DNA of 64,000 nucleotides from Pyronema omphalodes (Eukaryota > Ascomycota > Pezizomycetes > Pezizales > Pyronemataceae), in NCBI GenBank assembly GCA_024516155.1, contig JAJJXM010000042.1, forward strand, positions 310,001-374,000, read 5' to 3'. Numbering within the stretch: position 1 is the stretch's first letter; every line of letters begins with the position of its first letter. Positions 31,928 through 44,232 of the stretch are shown one piece after another. The notes under the pieces were generated by a model. That model was given only the letters and a program-made list of their open reading frames with translations, was not told where the DNA came from and did no database searches. Position numbers and translations under genes: made by a program.

Positions 31928-32770
31928 CAGAGTTCGGCAAGGTCCGTCCAGGACGGCGGACCGGACGGGACCACGCTGGTGGTCCGGTCCCGTCCGCAAA
32001 CTGAAAAGACCGGACGGGACGGCGGGTGACGGCAGGACCGTGGGTTTCGGGTGAGCTAGTTTGCAGGGGGCGGTTTGGTTTAAGTTTGCCAGAAATTATG
32101 GGCCGCAGCAGCGACGTCTTCAGCACTGTAGCAGATGAACCCGTCATGCTGCACTTTAGTAAACCTTTTACACCCTACTGCAGGTGCACGCTCCACCCAG
32201 AAATAGTTTGACCGCCTATGGTAGTTTGATATTATTTTTGTTTCTTAGTAGAGTACGATCCCGCTATAAATATTTCTTCTATCCTTCGAATTCTATCCTC
32301 TATCTTTCCCTCTTCTACCTGCCAGAATTTTCCACTCCTTTCATTGCCGTGTAATCCAAAAATCAATAGCAATCACAAAATTCCCGGCAGAGCTCATTGC
32401 CGTCCTCTACACCTGTTCCGACCAGAAGCAGAACACTCTGCTTGTCCCCTCAAGAGTTGTGTTCATTCGAGAAGGATAGGGAAGGACACATTTTAGTGGT
32501 GGGAGAAGGCGCATTCTCATGCATCAGTATGGTTTTTCTTTGTTTGCAAGCAATTCCATATAGGTGGCTGTGATTCATGCAATGCATCAGAATTATCTAA
32601 AGAAAACACCATGAGCCGTAGTAAAAAAACTGCGGGTTTCGAGTGACCGGCAGTGACGCTAGTGGTGGTCACCCACGGTCACCCGCGGTCCGTCCCGTCC
32701 ATGGTGCCTCCAGGACGGCCGGTCCTGGTCTTACTTCAGGACGGGACCGGACGGACCGTGCCGAACTCTG
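31928..32770. mobile_element. hAT-type MITE, element B (843 bp)
   Basis: Begins CAGAGTTCGGCAAGGTCCGT and ends ACGGACCGTGCCGAACTCTG: inverted termini of about 20 bp with a single mismatch. Flanks GTCTAATC (31920-31927) and GTTTAATC (32771-32778) are an 8-bp target duplication with one mismatch. Inner sequence matches element A in reverse orientation, including CGTGGGTTTCGGGTGAGCTA, the ATTATGGGCCGCAGCAG block and a motif around CAGAACACTCTGC. No transposase is encoded. Its termini are better preserved than those of element A, so it may be the younger copy. Confidence 0.9.
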
Positions 32771-32778
32771 GTTTAATC

Positions 32779-35700
32779 TAAGTGCACTCAGCCCTGAAGA
32801 CGGTATCGGTAGGCAAGTAGCATGGGCTCTCTAGGATGTCCATGAGACCCCATGAAATGCGAGTTGGAAGTTCTTAACTATGAATTATACAACTATATTT
32901 ACATCTATAAACCGTCTAGCGATAAGTAACAGTTGTATTAACCGCAAATTTTTGAGCACTGAACTAACCATCAAATAGCTCCATGGGACCATCATACCAT
33001 GTACTATGAAGTGGCAATGCTCCAAAGGTGATAACAGTCTTTTCGTGTATCTTTATCAATAACATTTATGAAACTGAGAAGAAGATTTTGAAACGATTAA
33101 GAAGTATTTGATGTAATTTATGTGTAAATTTGAGAAGGGAAGGGGTCATTCACTGAGAACATTACATACACCGTAGAAATAAGAGTTCTTCAGTGGTAAG
33201 CTTAGGACAATAGCATCAGTGGGGAAATATAAATGTTCAATACTATTCCCGGCATTTTAACTCAGTTTAGAGTGATAATCAACGAGATTTACCGAATTTT
33301 TCAATGTTGCCTTAAGTAATACTTACGAGCAGAGATTGTTACTCGAGTGATTTTTAGTGTCCGTCCCAAATCTGGAGACACTCTTATGATACAACTGCAC
33401 TGCTCGATCGGTTCTCACTCGATATTGTGTACAGCCTTACCAAATTCTCACTTTATTCTGGTAAGAAGTAGCCATAATTCAACGCATATGAACCCCTTCG
33501 CTGAGTAACGAGCTCGCTGAAGTGTTTCAACATCCTATGCTCTTCATGACGAAAGATTGCTGATTTTCTGATGCTGTCAACCGAATCGTCACTTTGGCTG
33601 TTACCAAGAAACGTTATCAGTACTCGCTGGTACTGTCACCTCAAATCACCACTGAGTTTATCTGGCGTCTCGAAGCATTCCTGACATAACAATGCTGGCT
33701 AGACTATTAGGCAACGATGAAGGCTCATGCGACAATCTCTCCCTAGAGAACTTAAAACTGTTTCCCTTCGAGTTAGTGGCGCCTTGTATTTAATGCCGTA
33801 CACAATTGTAACCGTTCAAATTACCCTATCTTGAATTAAGTTCGAGATTTCGCATTGTTCACAGATCATCACTCTGTATCGGTCGGCCGCCTGCCTCGGA
33901 CGACAAATTTTTCGCCCGACGAAGCACTGCGCCACCTCTAGTGAGACCGGATATCTTTTCCGAAAGTTTAACCTTAAATTTAGGATCGTAGTCGGCAAAC
34001 AAGACAGATCTAACTCGGCTCTTGAAATGCAGTACAACGACAGTTAAAGTTTTTTTCGCACTTCGCAGTGATCGCCGGAATTGTGTTTTTCCGATTTCCG
34101 AGTGAAACCACTCTACATTGCTGCTACAGAAAGTATTGGTAGTTCACAATGTTTTTGTGGGGTATAGACCCTTTGGTTCTTCTTGGCTTCTGGGTCGGCC
34201 CGAGATCGGATCTTAGTTTGGTGGGTATTATGTAGGTTGAAAGTCCACGATCAGCTGAGTTCAGCTCCTAATGGTCTTCACGACAACGGTCTTGCCTTTT
34301 AGGTGTTAATATCATCTGCAAGGTACCACTTCATAAATAGGGACTTTTTCTTTCTCGATTGATGTGACATTGGGTACTTTTCAAGAAACCCGTGATGTTG
34401 AGGCGGTTGAGGGACCTCGATACCGAACGATATATGGTGATTCAAAGTGACGTCATCCCACCGGTCGGTGATTCGCAACGAATTTTCTCCGTGAAGCCGG
34501 AATTATTACGTGTGGTATACATTCTGCTAAAAAATTACTAGAAGGAATTTAGGTTAACCAAGATGACAAGATGTAGAGCAATCCGACAATCTGGTGAAGC
34601 CGAAAGGAATTGTGGCTACGCAACACTGGCGCGCACACTGCCACCCGCGACCGTGCGCAACCCAACCAACTCAACGTCATAATGAAAGTCCACCCTATCT
34701 GCAACAACGTCATGGCACTGAGTAGGAAAAATGTCGTCCGCGGTTACTATTTTCGCATGATGATGTATTGTATCTCCTCTGCCCTCTTCTCAAAAACATA
34801 CTCACGCACTGACAAAAGTGGATGTAGCAGCGCAGCGAATGCGAATGTGTGCTGTACAACACACCATGTGGACGGGCTACTAAACAGATCACATTCAGTC
34901 ACCCAATGCAATCTACGGAATTCCGTGGAATATTTACGTTATAGGATGGAGAGAAGGGAATCGCCGATGGACCAACCGCGGGGGTGTTGGCGTGCGCACT
35001 GCGCCTTCCATATTTCCCACCGCTCGGTTGGTTATTACTATTCCTTCGGCAATTTTTTACTGTTTGGATCTTAAAATGTCAGGATCATAGATAACAGCAT
35101 ACGCTCTGTTCTCTTATAGCAGACTTCGGAAGCGAAGGGTAATTGTTTATGGGTCTAGATACTTCTCGAGGCACCTGTCAATCACGATGTTTCGCCACCC
35201 CCAGATTTCTCACCCTACGGCTTCTTGATTCTCGCTTTCTCGTTCATCAGGTTCCAGCAGCTAAATTCCGCAATATTTGGCGAAGCGACAGAGAACTCGA
35301 ATAAGAGTGCACATAAACTGCCTTAATCCTAATCATACCACCCGTATCCATACCCCCTGACGAACATCTTGTACCGTTACGTACAGTACATGCCGGTCTC
35401 TCCGTTGCCGCCTACTCCCGGACGGATACTGTTTGGAGAAGTCCTAATCATGAAAAAGTAAGTTTTCCTTGTCAGGCACGCGTTGTGGTGTTAAGATATT
35501 CTTCGCTCCTTGAACCAACCAAATTCGCGGAAAAACGCCGTAGGTTGACGAGCCGTACGTGCGCAATTTCTAATTTCATTGGAATACATATATTTCAAGG
35601 CAGAAAAAGCAATCCCTGGGGCGAAGGCGATACGCTTGGATTTTATGGGTGGGGATGCATATCTATTATCGTTAATTGAAGGCTCTAGATGTGGCCGTAA

Positions 35701-38700
35701 TTCAGAAACAGGGCATGATCTAACACTGGCTTCAGTTTTACAGTACCTAAGGTTAAGTGTTGCCTTCATTCGGGGAATTTGGGCGTGCACATAGGTAGAC
35801 AGAGAGAACTGGATGGGAAACTGATGACTCTGGCAAAACTGCAAAGTATCAAATCCCCTCACTGTGCAAACGCCATTAATTGGCAAGGACGGACAGGACT
35901 TTGAAAAGAAAGTCAGTGACGAATTTTAACAATATAATCGACCAATATGCAAATTATGCCGCACAAGAGAAATTCCCGTATCACGTTGTGGTTAGCATGG
36001 CTTCGTTTAGCATGAACCAAAACTCCTGATTTTATCATGTTGATCTGTTGGTTGGCTGGAATATCCTCGAGACTATGTAATGCCGTGCCGTTGTTTTCTG
36101 ATACGCCCGCATCGAATATCTCCTGGTAGTATCGCGCGGCTCGACTGGATGGATTCCCAACACGTACTCCTTAGGTATTGTGGACAAACTTGGCGGACAG
36201 AACCGATGGCCCACTGATTGACATCTGCATCATAATCCAACCCTTAGAACCGTAGTAACGCCTTCATTTCGATAGGAACACAGGATGAACGGAGATGAGA
36301 TTAGTTACCAATTAGTGACTTTTACTTCTAGGCAACAACTTGAGGCTCTTGATTCCTGCATGCAGATGCAGGTCAGATAGATACGGGTACATGCCAATCG
36401 AGCGATACGAGTCTCCAAACCCATGTGTAGGATGGAATGAATTATCGAGTGTTTGCGGCGCTGGAAATGACTCCAATGCGAGACTATTCCAAGCCTACAA
36501 TCCGAAGCTTATTTATCGTATCGCTATATGTCAAATCGTTCGCAATACATAGCACATTGCCTGACAGGAAGATACCTTGAGGCCAAAAATGCGGCCTTTG
36601 GGGTCCATTGCGGGGCAAATGCATGCACTCCGCATAAACGTAGGGTATGTACATGGCAGCAGTGCACACTTGCAGTGCAGACAGTAGAGGCCAGCGATTT
36701 TAGGGCAGCATTAGAGTACTGTAGCCACAGTACGTAGTATGGTGAATAGCCACTCTGGTAGTCTCATTTTTGCCTCATTCCAGCCACGTTTTCTAGCGGG
36801 GGGAGGAGGCCTTCCGAACAGTGCATGTCCCAAGCAAGAATGATCGCGAGTGGAACCGTCGGAAAATCGACTCAACCGTTCAGCGACATTTCTTCGATGA
36901 ATGTATAACTTATGTATGGCCTATCATAGAAAATCCACGCTATAGAGGAGATCATTCCACCGTCGAGTTTGTGGCAGTCCAGTCAGAGGACAAGACCGAA
37001 ACGGATACTCCGGCATGGCCAAATCTAGTTTGCAATCGCGATAGGCCCAAATTATTAACAATTATCGGCTGATGATTGATGAATTTAGGTTGCAGCTAGA
37101 TAGATTGCATTTCTGGCTTTTTCCAACGAAGATAGCCGGCCCACATCCAATCCAGATTCCCATGAAGATTCAATTCAAAACTACCGATAACCATAGCCTA
37201 GCACACCCATGACTAAATACTCCTGCAGATGCAGAACACAAACGATCGAGATTCAACTGAAGCCGCCGCATCATGCTTGAAGCGAGTTCCAAAAAAGTTT
37301 AGATGGGCAGACCGAGACCCACTGGTAGCGGACGCGGCATGCCATCCGGAAGTTGATCGTTCGTCCCACTGTTCGTCCCCGCTTCAACTCAACACCATTA
37401 GCACTTGACAAGGCTGCCCGTACCGTATCGGCCAGCAATTTCACGTCAAACTGTGACGGGAACTGGTACCGCAAGGCTGGTATTTTATCTGTTACAGCCG
37501 TAGCGGAATCCGATGAAAGTTATCATGCTCAGATGAAAGCTGATTGGATATCAGAATGGCCAACTGGGTCCCTGGTTTCGATAAACTGTTCCAGAAAGAT
37601 GTTCCGCATCGCCGGGAAAATGGCCGGGTTTCCTGCCCTGCTAAGATTTCGGTAGAAGTTGTTGTCATTTACCGGTGGGGTTTCTGATTTCATATATCAC
37701 ATCATCCATCTTATTTTTGCCTTGCTTTACGTACACTTGCCTGATCCCGACTCGGTGTTTATTTGGTTATCTCGATCTACGGATATCATAACCTGTTTAT
37801 CCGATTAATTAGTTAATTCTTTTTAATCTCTTTCGCGTGCAATTCCCCCTCCCTCCCTTCCTCCGGGAGCGTTCGTCCACATGCTATGGATCCCCTCATA
37901 TCCGTAGTCTTTTCTCAAACCCCTAATGCGGAACTTCGTGGATATGCTTTCTACCAGCAAAAGGGTAGGTCAGTTGCGAATCTTCAAGCGATCAATTCAT
38001 ATATTTCCCGCAAGTTTGGTTCACTAGGAGCTGAACATTGCTTGTCTCCTTCCGGATTCGACATAGGGACCACGCTTGATATGCGAATGCTAATCCACAA
38101 TTGGGACTAGCGCATGTCAGAGGAAGGAAAAGAAATTTTAAGGTGTTTCCCTATGGGCGGGCACGGATGCAACTGTGATCTGTTTTGGCAGTGCGTTGCG
38201 CCCTGCGCTTACTCCACTATGAATCGCGATGTCTTCGGACGTGACCTTAGGGTTGTTTGGCAGAAATAGCAAGGGATAATTGCTGATGATAGCTTCAGTT
38301 TACTAGCGATTACGACATTGGTTTCATTGAGCCTGACTTTCTGATGAAGCGCCCTTCTACTCGAGAATAGTTCCAGTTCGTCTTTGTTTTGGTGGTTGCA
38401 TATGAAATTCACACATGTCAGACGGAATGGATATACATATTTCCAGTCCACAGGGCTCAATGATTATTTAGGTATTGTTTAGTAGCATCGGTGTACCGAA
38501 TAAGCGGCTTTCTGCAGCTGTCAACGTTTGTACCGTAAGATGATTGCCCGCTATATTCGCACTTACTTACTGAAACCGCAGAAACCGTAGTATCCGACAA
38601 CGGTTTCCTTCACCGCCTTCATTAGAAGCAAACAAGCGAAAAAGGCGGTAAGCATAAAGTACTACCCTAGGTCATGTGGATCTTCACCACCAGGCCTGTG

Positions 38701-41700
38701 CATAGTAGCTCTATATGTCTTCTAAGCTTTAACTTTATTCTCCTCGGGAGAAAACAGATCTAAGTTCTATTCCGGTGAGAGTCCGATAGATGCTTTAGGA
38801 TCTGCTTGGAAGGTGCACCGTTGTGGCCGTATCCAAAGACGCCTCCACCTACAAGGCGGAAGTAACGTCCCGAGATGTAGCTATCACCATCTTGGCTTGA
38901 TTAACCTTCACGCTTCAAGCGCGGATCCATCCACGATGAAACTGACATGTACATATGCAACTATAACCGCACTCGTCGGTCTTCTACGATAAGCTGCAGA
39001 ACGGATGGCTAACCAGGCTAACTAGCAAAAATGCCCACGCAACCCTTTGACGGAAATACTACAGTAGCTAGCAAGCCATAGACCGGCTCCGCCTTCATTG
39101 TAGTAGGAGTTCAAAATATCAATAAACTGGCTACTGACAACATCAGATGAGAGATAAAATAACTTTGATATAGTGTAGACTGCAATCTACGGCTTGGATA
39201 AGAACACAACGCTCATCTTCTTGGATGGAATGTTTTGCTACTATGTAGATCAAATTCATAGAGTGCCACGCAACTTCATCCCCTACGTAGAATAACCACG
39301 TTGGCTTTTCCTGCAAGATGACTTTTCTGGTTTATGCTTCTTTATGGATAATTCAATGTTGACCAGCGTAGCTTGCTGCCATAATCCCTCTGGCCGGGAA
39401 TCAATTCTAGCGGACTTTTACGTATTGGCCTGATATTGAAAAGGAAAGAATTGCCTTGGAAAGATTAAGTCAGTCTTCAGTCCATAATAATATGCATTTC
39501 GTCGTTGACCCACACATGCATGAATTTGCTGTAGATCGGACCTCAACTCACCGATTTCTATAGCGTATTTCAATTCACACGGGTTCAAGTCCTATTTCCC
39601 TGCTCGGAGTTGAACGGTGGTATCTCCACGGAATTCTTAAATTATGGATTTTGTTTTTAGTTTCTGTTGGTCTCGTATATCCGTTCTTATGCTCTTAACT
39701 GTTTGCTGTCATCATCGGTGTCACACTGATTGGTGAAGGCAGCCGCGGTCCAGAATAAACATCTTGCCAATGCATTGCTTGTGTAACCTTCACACGACAT
39801 TTTTTGTCCAGCCCGGTTACACAATTATTTGGTGTCACCCAAAAGCGTCGTACAGAGAAATTACTGGGGAAAGTTGTACACCTAGAGCTTTCACTCGGTG
39901 CGTCCTCTCACCCCCGTCTTACTCGCAGAACACTTTGACCAGAACAGAACACAAAGCTGCCGTGCATATGTATAACGTACGATTCAACCTATCGATGCCA
40001 TTCAGCATGAATCTGATCTCATAGGGCTGAGTTGTGTGGAGATGGTTTATGCAATTGTCAGAAGTCAGAGCCATACGGATGACTGTTCAAGTCCGTTTAA
40101 ACGTGGACCTGGATTCTATCTTCAGACATCGTGATGTTACTCTGACCGGCAGCTCGAATTTTGCGTAACTTAACGGCACAAGCCGAGAAGAGGCAAATCC
40201 GAATGACACATGCTCTGTGTCAGACTGAATGCGCATATGTACTGTGCTTTTGAACGATGACAAGAAAAAGTGATCTGATGTCTTGATTGAGGGATAAGGC
40301 TGTTCGGGTTACCTTTTTGTATCAGTGCAGAGGAGATCCGAGGGAAATACCCCGAAGAGATTTGACCGGAAGGAGGAGCAGTAGTTCAATGTATCGGTGT
40401 ATTCGGAAGTACCACTCCATTAATTATACTTGCATTCCGGTTTCCGGGTCGAATCATGCCCCCCCTTTCTGGTCACATTGACCAACACGCGTAGTAAAAA
40501 ATATTCGGCATTGAAAACCGCAATAGACCCTTAGTAACCAACCCCAATTATGACTGCAGTTGTTGACACTCTAACCACCGCGGCCATCGCCCTCATTGCA
40601 TGAGAAATTCAGGTAACCAAGCAAGGCTTTGTGAGAATTCCTTCAAGATATACGTCCTCTGCATAGAAATCATAACAAGAAATTTCCAACAGCATTGATA
40701 GGCGTTCCATGAAACGAAGAACCTGGTTTTTCTAGGCGATCCCAATTGACAGCGCGCCTCCTCTTTTCCTGCCTCCCGAATAATTTACCACCAACGAAGC
40801 GCTGAAATAGTTAGTCGAAATGACAAAACTATGCGTTGGATCATGTTGAATATCCACCTGCAGAGCCCTATGTACCCGAGTATAACTCAAGGCCTTTCTT
40901 TCTGGGAATGCAGGAGGTCAACAGCACGATGCTAAAAGCGCTTCGGTGAGCCATTATAGGAGGCATATTTTTGCCGGTAGAAAATGTGGATGTCCGTTCT
41001 TTAACCATTAAAAAGCAAATTCTTTGGCCGGGTCATGCGTGGATATCCTCAGGAGCCATTTCCCTCTCTTTTGAAAACAGAATTACGTTGTGTGTGGTGA
41101 TAAAAATCGGTGAAATCCTCATGCTCACCATCAGTAACTGCGTATAGATGCGCATGGGCCTTCGTGAGAAATTGATGCAAACCTCTTAAACTTTCCTTCA
41201 TCTCTTGCAGACTCATAAACCGTAGTTGGACCTAAAAATTCCATGGGTTTCCATGGTTGGACCCTTTGGAGTAGCTATTCTCGACAATCACTATATCCAT
41301 CATGGCAGTAAAAGCTTAGTCTTGTTACACAGGTCCTCCCTCCCCGATATCCGATAAATCCAACGGAATATCCCGGCCAGGGCACTACACTCGTATTGGG
41401 CCCCTTTGAGTGGCTCACGTGGATAGGATATGCGGTGCATCAAAATAGACGCTGTCTGCCTTTTGCACCGCCAACTAAATGCTTTATTTATCGATGCTGC
41501 CATTTCTGCTTCTTGATGACGAGAAGTTTCCGTGCCTTGAATAGAATCAAATGCAAGATGTTCGATGGCTCAGAGTTTATTGAAGAAGCGCCTGATCTGA
41601 AGAACTATTTTTGTCCTCGATAGAATTCCTTTCGTGTTTGCTTCCAAGATTGGCCATCACCCTGTCAGTCATACTTCATCTTGTGACAACCAGAGATGAG

Positions 41701-43147
41701 TTATGCTGCCTCTGAATTCAAAAGAATACTGCACTTGTGATGATATCCATGTAGTGGTGGCTATCTGGCTATCTTCTGTAGGCGTCTGTGCACTGCATGC
41801 TTTTCTGTTAAAACCCCTCTCAACAAAACCGTCTGTATCCCTGCCAAGATATCTTTCTTTCCACTGCCACTTCGAAATTCTACTGTGGCCGTTGGTTCCA
41901 GACTCGCGGTATACTGACACCACCGTCTCTTAATCTTAAGTAAAGTATCATACGATATATTACTACTCTAATAACAACGTGGCAAAGAGACGGCTCTCAA
42001 ACAAGATGATCTGTGTCTGAGTAAATTAGGTGACCTACGCATGTTTCTGGAACAGGGGCAATCGGGGCACATGAGCTTCGTAGCAGCTTTGGCCTCGTTT
42101 GTAGGGAATTAAGAATCCAATATTACGTTTAAGATGAAAGCATGCTAGTAGGTGTAGGCAAAGTTGTAGGCAAGTACCAGTGACATTGCTACCAGATTCT
42201 TGGCAAAATGTTTTAAAGGTAAAACCTAGGCTCGTTTGCAAGTCCAATAACCGAGACCTGAACCGTAGGAGGATAAGGCTAGGCACGCAATAACAGCATA
42301 ATCCTGGCCCCCACAATAATCTCCCAGTCCCAGTATTAGGGTAACTTTCTCATTGATTATTGAAGTTTCAATTCTTGATTCAATCATGGCAATCTTCAGT
42401 GTTTACCGTGCGAAAATGCGGCGATTCGCACGTAGGATGTTCCAAATTCGTCCTGTAGGGGCTCTTTCCTCGACTAGGTGTTACCATATTGCTGGCTAGA
42501 GTAGGCATTTCATAGACATGACCTGAGACACTTTATCGATGCGAATCAAAATGTCTACTCCGAGATATGGAAAAGCGGGACGGAGTTTCGACCATGTTCT
42601 CGAGTTCTGGTGGCGGAAACCATTCCAAATTTCCAACGCATCAGACAACTTTTCATCTTTGTCAAGATTTCAATAACTGTCTCATAGCCCTTTGGCTTTT
42701 GCCTTCAAATGATTAATTGATCATATGCGTTGACAAAGAAGTATGCACACAACTTGTCTGTGCCACTTGATACACTGATACATATGCTCGGACATACGTC
42801 TTTCTGTGCAACTTCATATGTCTCTTCTTGACATGACAGGCCTACGTACCACCTAGATAACACGTACTACACGGTAAGTTCCTGTCGTATGAGTGTCTCT
42901 TTATGTCTTTCGCTTGTTTGCATGCAGAATGAGGAAGATTCTCATACGCCGCTTCCTACCCCAGGAGCTCCCCGACCGGATAAACCCCTCTCCATCATCA
43001 CCCCTCCCCCGTGTATAGCCTTCCCTGCGCATGAACCGTGTAACCGCCCCTCCTCTCTTTATTCAGAAGCGTATGCTTCGTTACACGGCCATGTCCGGAG
43101 TCTTATTGGAAGCCTTTCAGTGTGGTCTTTTCAAAAATAGTTCCCTT
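32779..43147. other. Long gene-free stretch, probably decayed repeats
   Basis: More than 10 kb without a frame I would call a gene; the longest (154 codons at 34610, 131 at 35491) overlap others on the opposite strand and have no domain signal. There are few simple repeats, in contrast with 8-20 kb. A faint integrase-like reading at about 39318-39620 (QDDFSG, later PCSELNGG) hints at a ruined LTR retroelement. A stretch at 37353-37655 and one at 37886-38110 read somewhat like protein. No tRNA or terminal repeats were found. Confidence 0.4.
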
Positions 43148-43342
43148 TAAACCCGAAACGGTACAGCAGCACGGGGAGTCGTAACAAGTCTGGAAGCTGC
43201 AGGCTTGGTCGGCGAATCAGAAGAGGTGGAGTTTGACGTTAACACAATGAAGGATGTGGAACGGTTGGTGAAAAAGCAATCAATCGAGCAACCAAGCGAA
43301 GATAGTTGCCTCGAGAAGGCGAGGACCTGGGTAACAAGATGA
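43148..43342 (+). pseudogene. Isolated coding-like exon or gene fragment
   Basis: Between a TAA at 43148 and a TGA at 43340 the plus frame reads like ordinary protein (ARGVVTSLEAAGLVGESEEV, then TMKDVERLVKKQSIE) with a normal mix of charged and hydrophobic residues. A CAG acceptor at about 43164-43166 could open it as an exon. No start, no partner exon and no family were found; it may be a gene fragment. Confidence 0.3.
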
Positions 43343-44149
43343 TTGCCTGGGTCTGGTGTGCAAATTTTGGATAGGCAATGGTTCTCACGAAACCGGAGAA
43401 GAATCCCTGACACCGATCCAAATCCACTGAAACCGACATATGTATGTACACTGCACATTTCGGCAAGGTAATAACTTGGCTTCTGTGAATGAGCGAGTGG
43501 TGGCAATGTGTATGCCTATGGATTGGAGAGAATGGGAGCAGTAAGAACAACCACAAATGTCGCGAAAAGTTGCCCTCTCATTGTACTGTCTGTGGCAAAG
43601 GGAATTTTAATTCCATGATATTTTACCACCGTTCATTATTTTTCCGTGCCGTCCAATTCTTCATCCCATTGTCGTCCGATATCTATACTTTATAACAATT
43701 GCTGTGCTGTCTTTGATTAATTTGCCCAGAGTGTCACAGAACCAGGAACAGAGAAGAATTTCACTGGTTTGGTGAGAAATGCAGGGCACTGTCACTACTT
43801 TCTTCCCGCATAGAGAGTCGGGAAGGTCGATTTATAATGCTGATTGCCAAAACTCCCCGTAGTAGTGATGCTCCGAGAATGTCTGCGAGGTGACATTAAT
43901 TAATGATGGCAGATGGCGGGGTTTTCCTATGATGTCGTCAGAACGAGCGAATTGATTCTACAACATCTGGCTAGCTGGGTCCGGCGATAGACATATGTTC
44001 GATGCCCCCCCGCCGCCTGCTCCGTACCATCCTAACCGATAGTAATGTACACTCCATCTACTTCAAAATGTCCCATGTATGGTGGGTTTGCAGGGGCAGG
44101 GGTAAGGTTCACTCAGGGTGCCGAGTGGTATGGGGCATGTCCACAAGCC

Positions 44150-44232
44150 TGGGTGGATGGGTGGATGGGTGGATGGGTGGATGGGTGGATGGGTGGATGG
44201 GTGGATGGGTGGATGGGTGGATGTGTGGATGT
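44150..44232 (+). repeat. 8-bp minisatellite (GGGTGGAT)n
   Basis: About eight clean GGGTGGAT units followed by GTGTGGAT variants. Plus frames give Gly-Trp-Val-Asp strings and minus frames His-Pro-Pro-Ile strings; these long frames are repeat artefacts. Confidence 0.95.

Noticed and set aside
34610..35074. 154-codon plus frame in the gene desert
   Set aside because: No domain, irregular composition, and overlapping frames on the other strand; about the length expected by chance in 11 kb.
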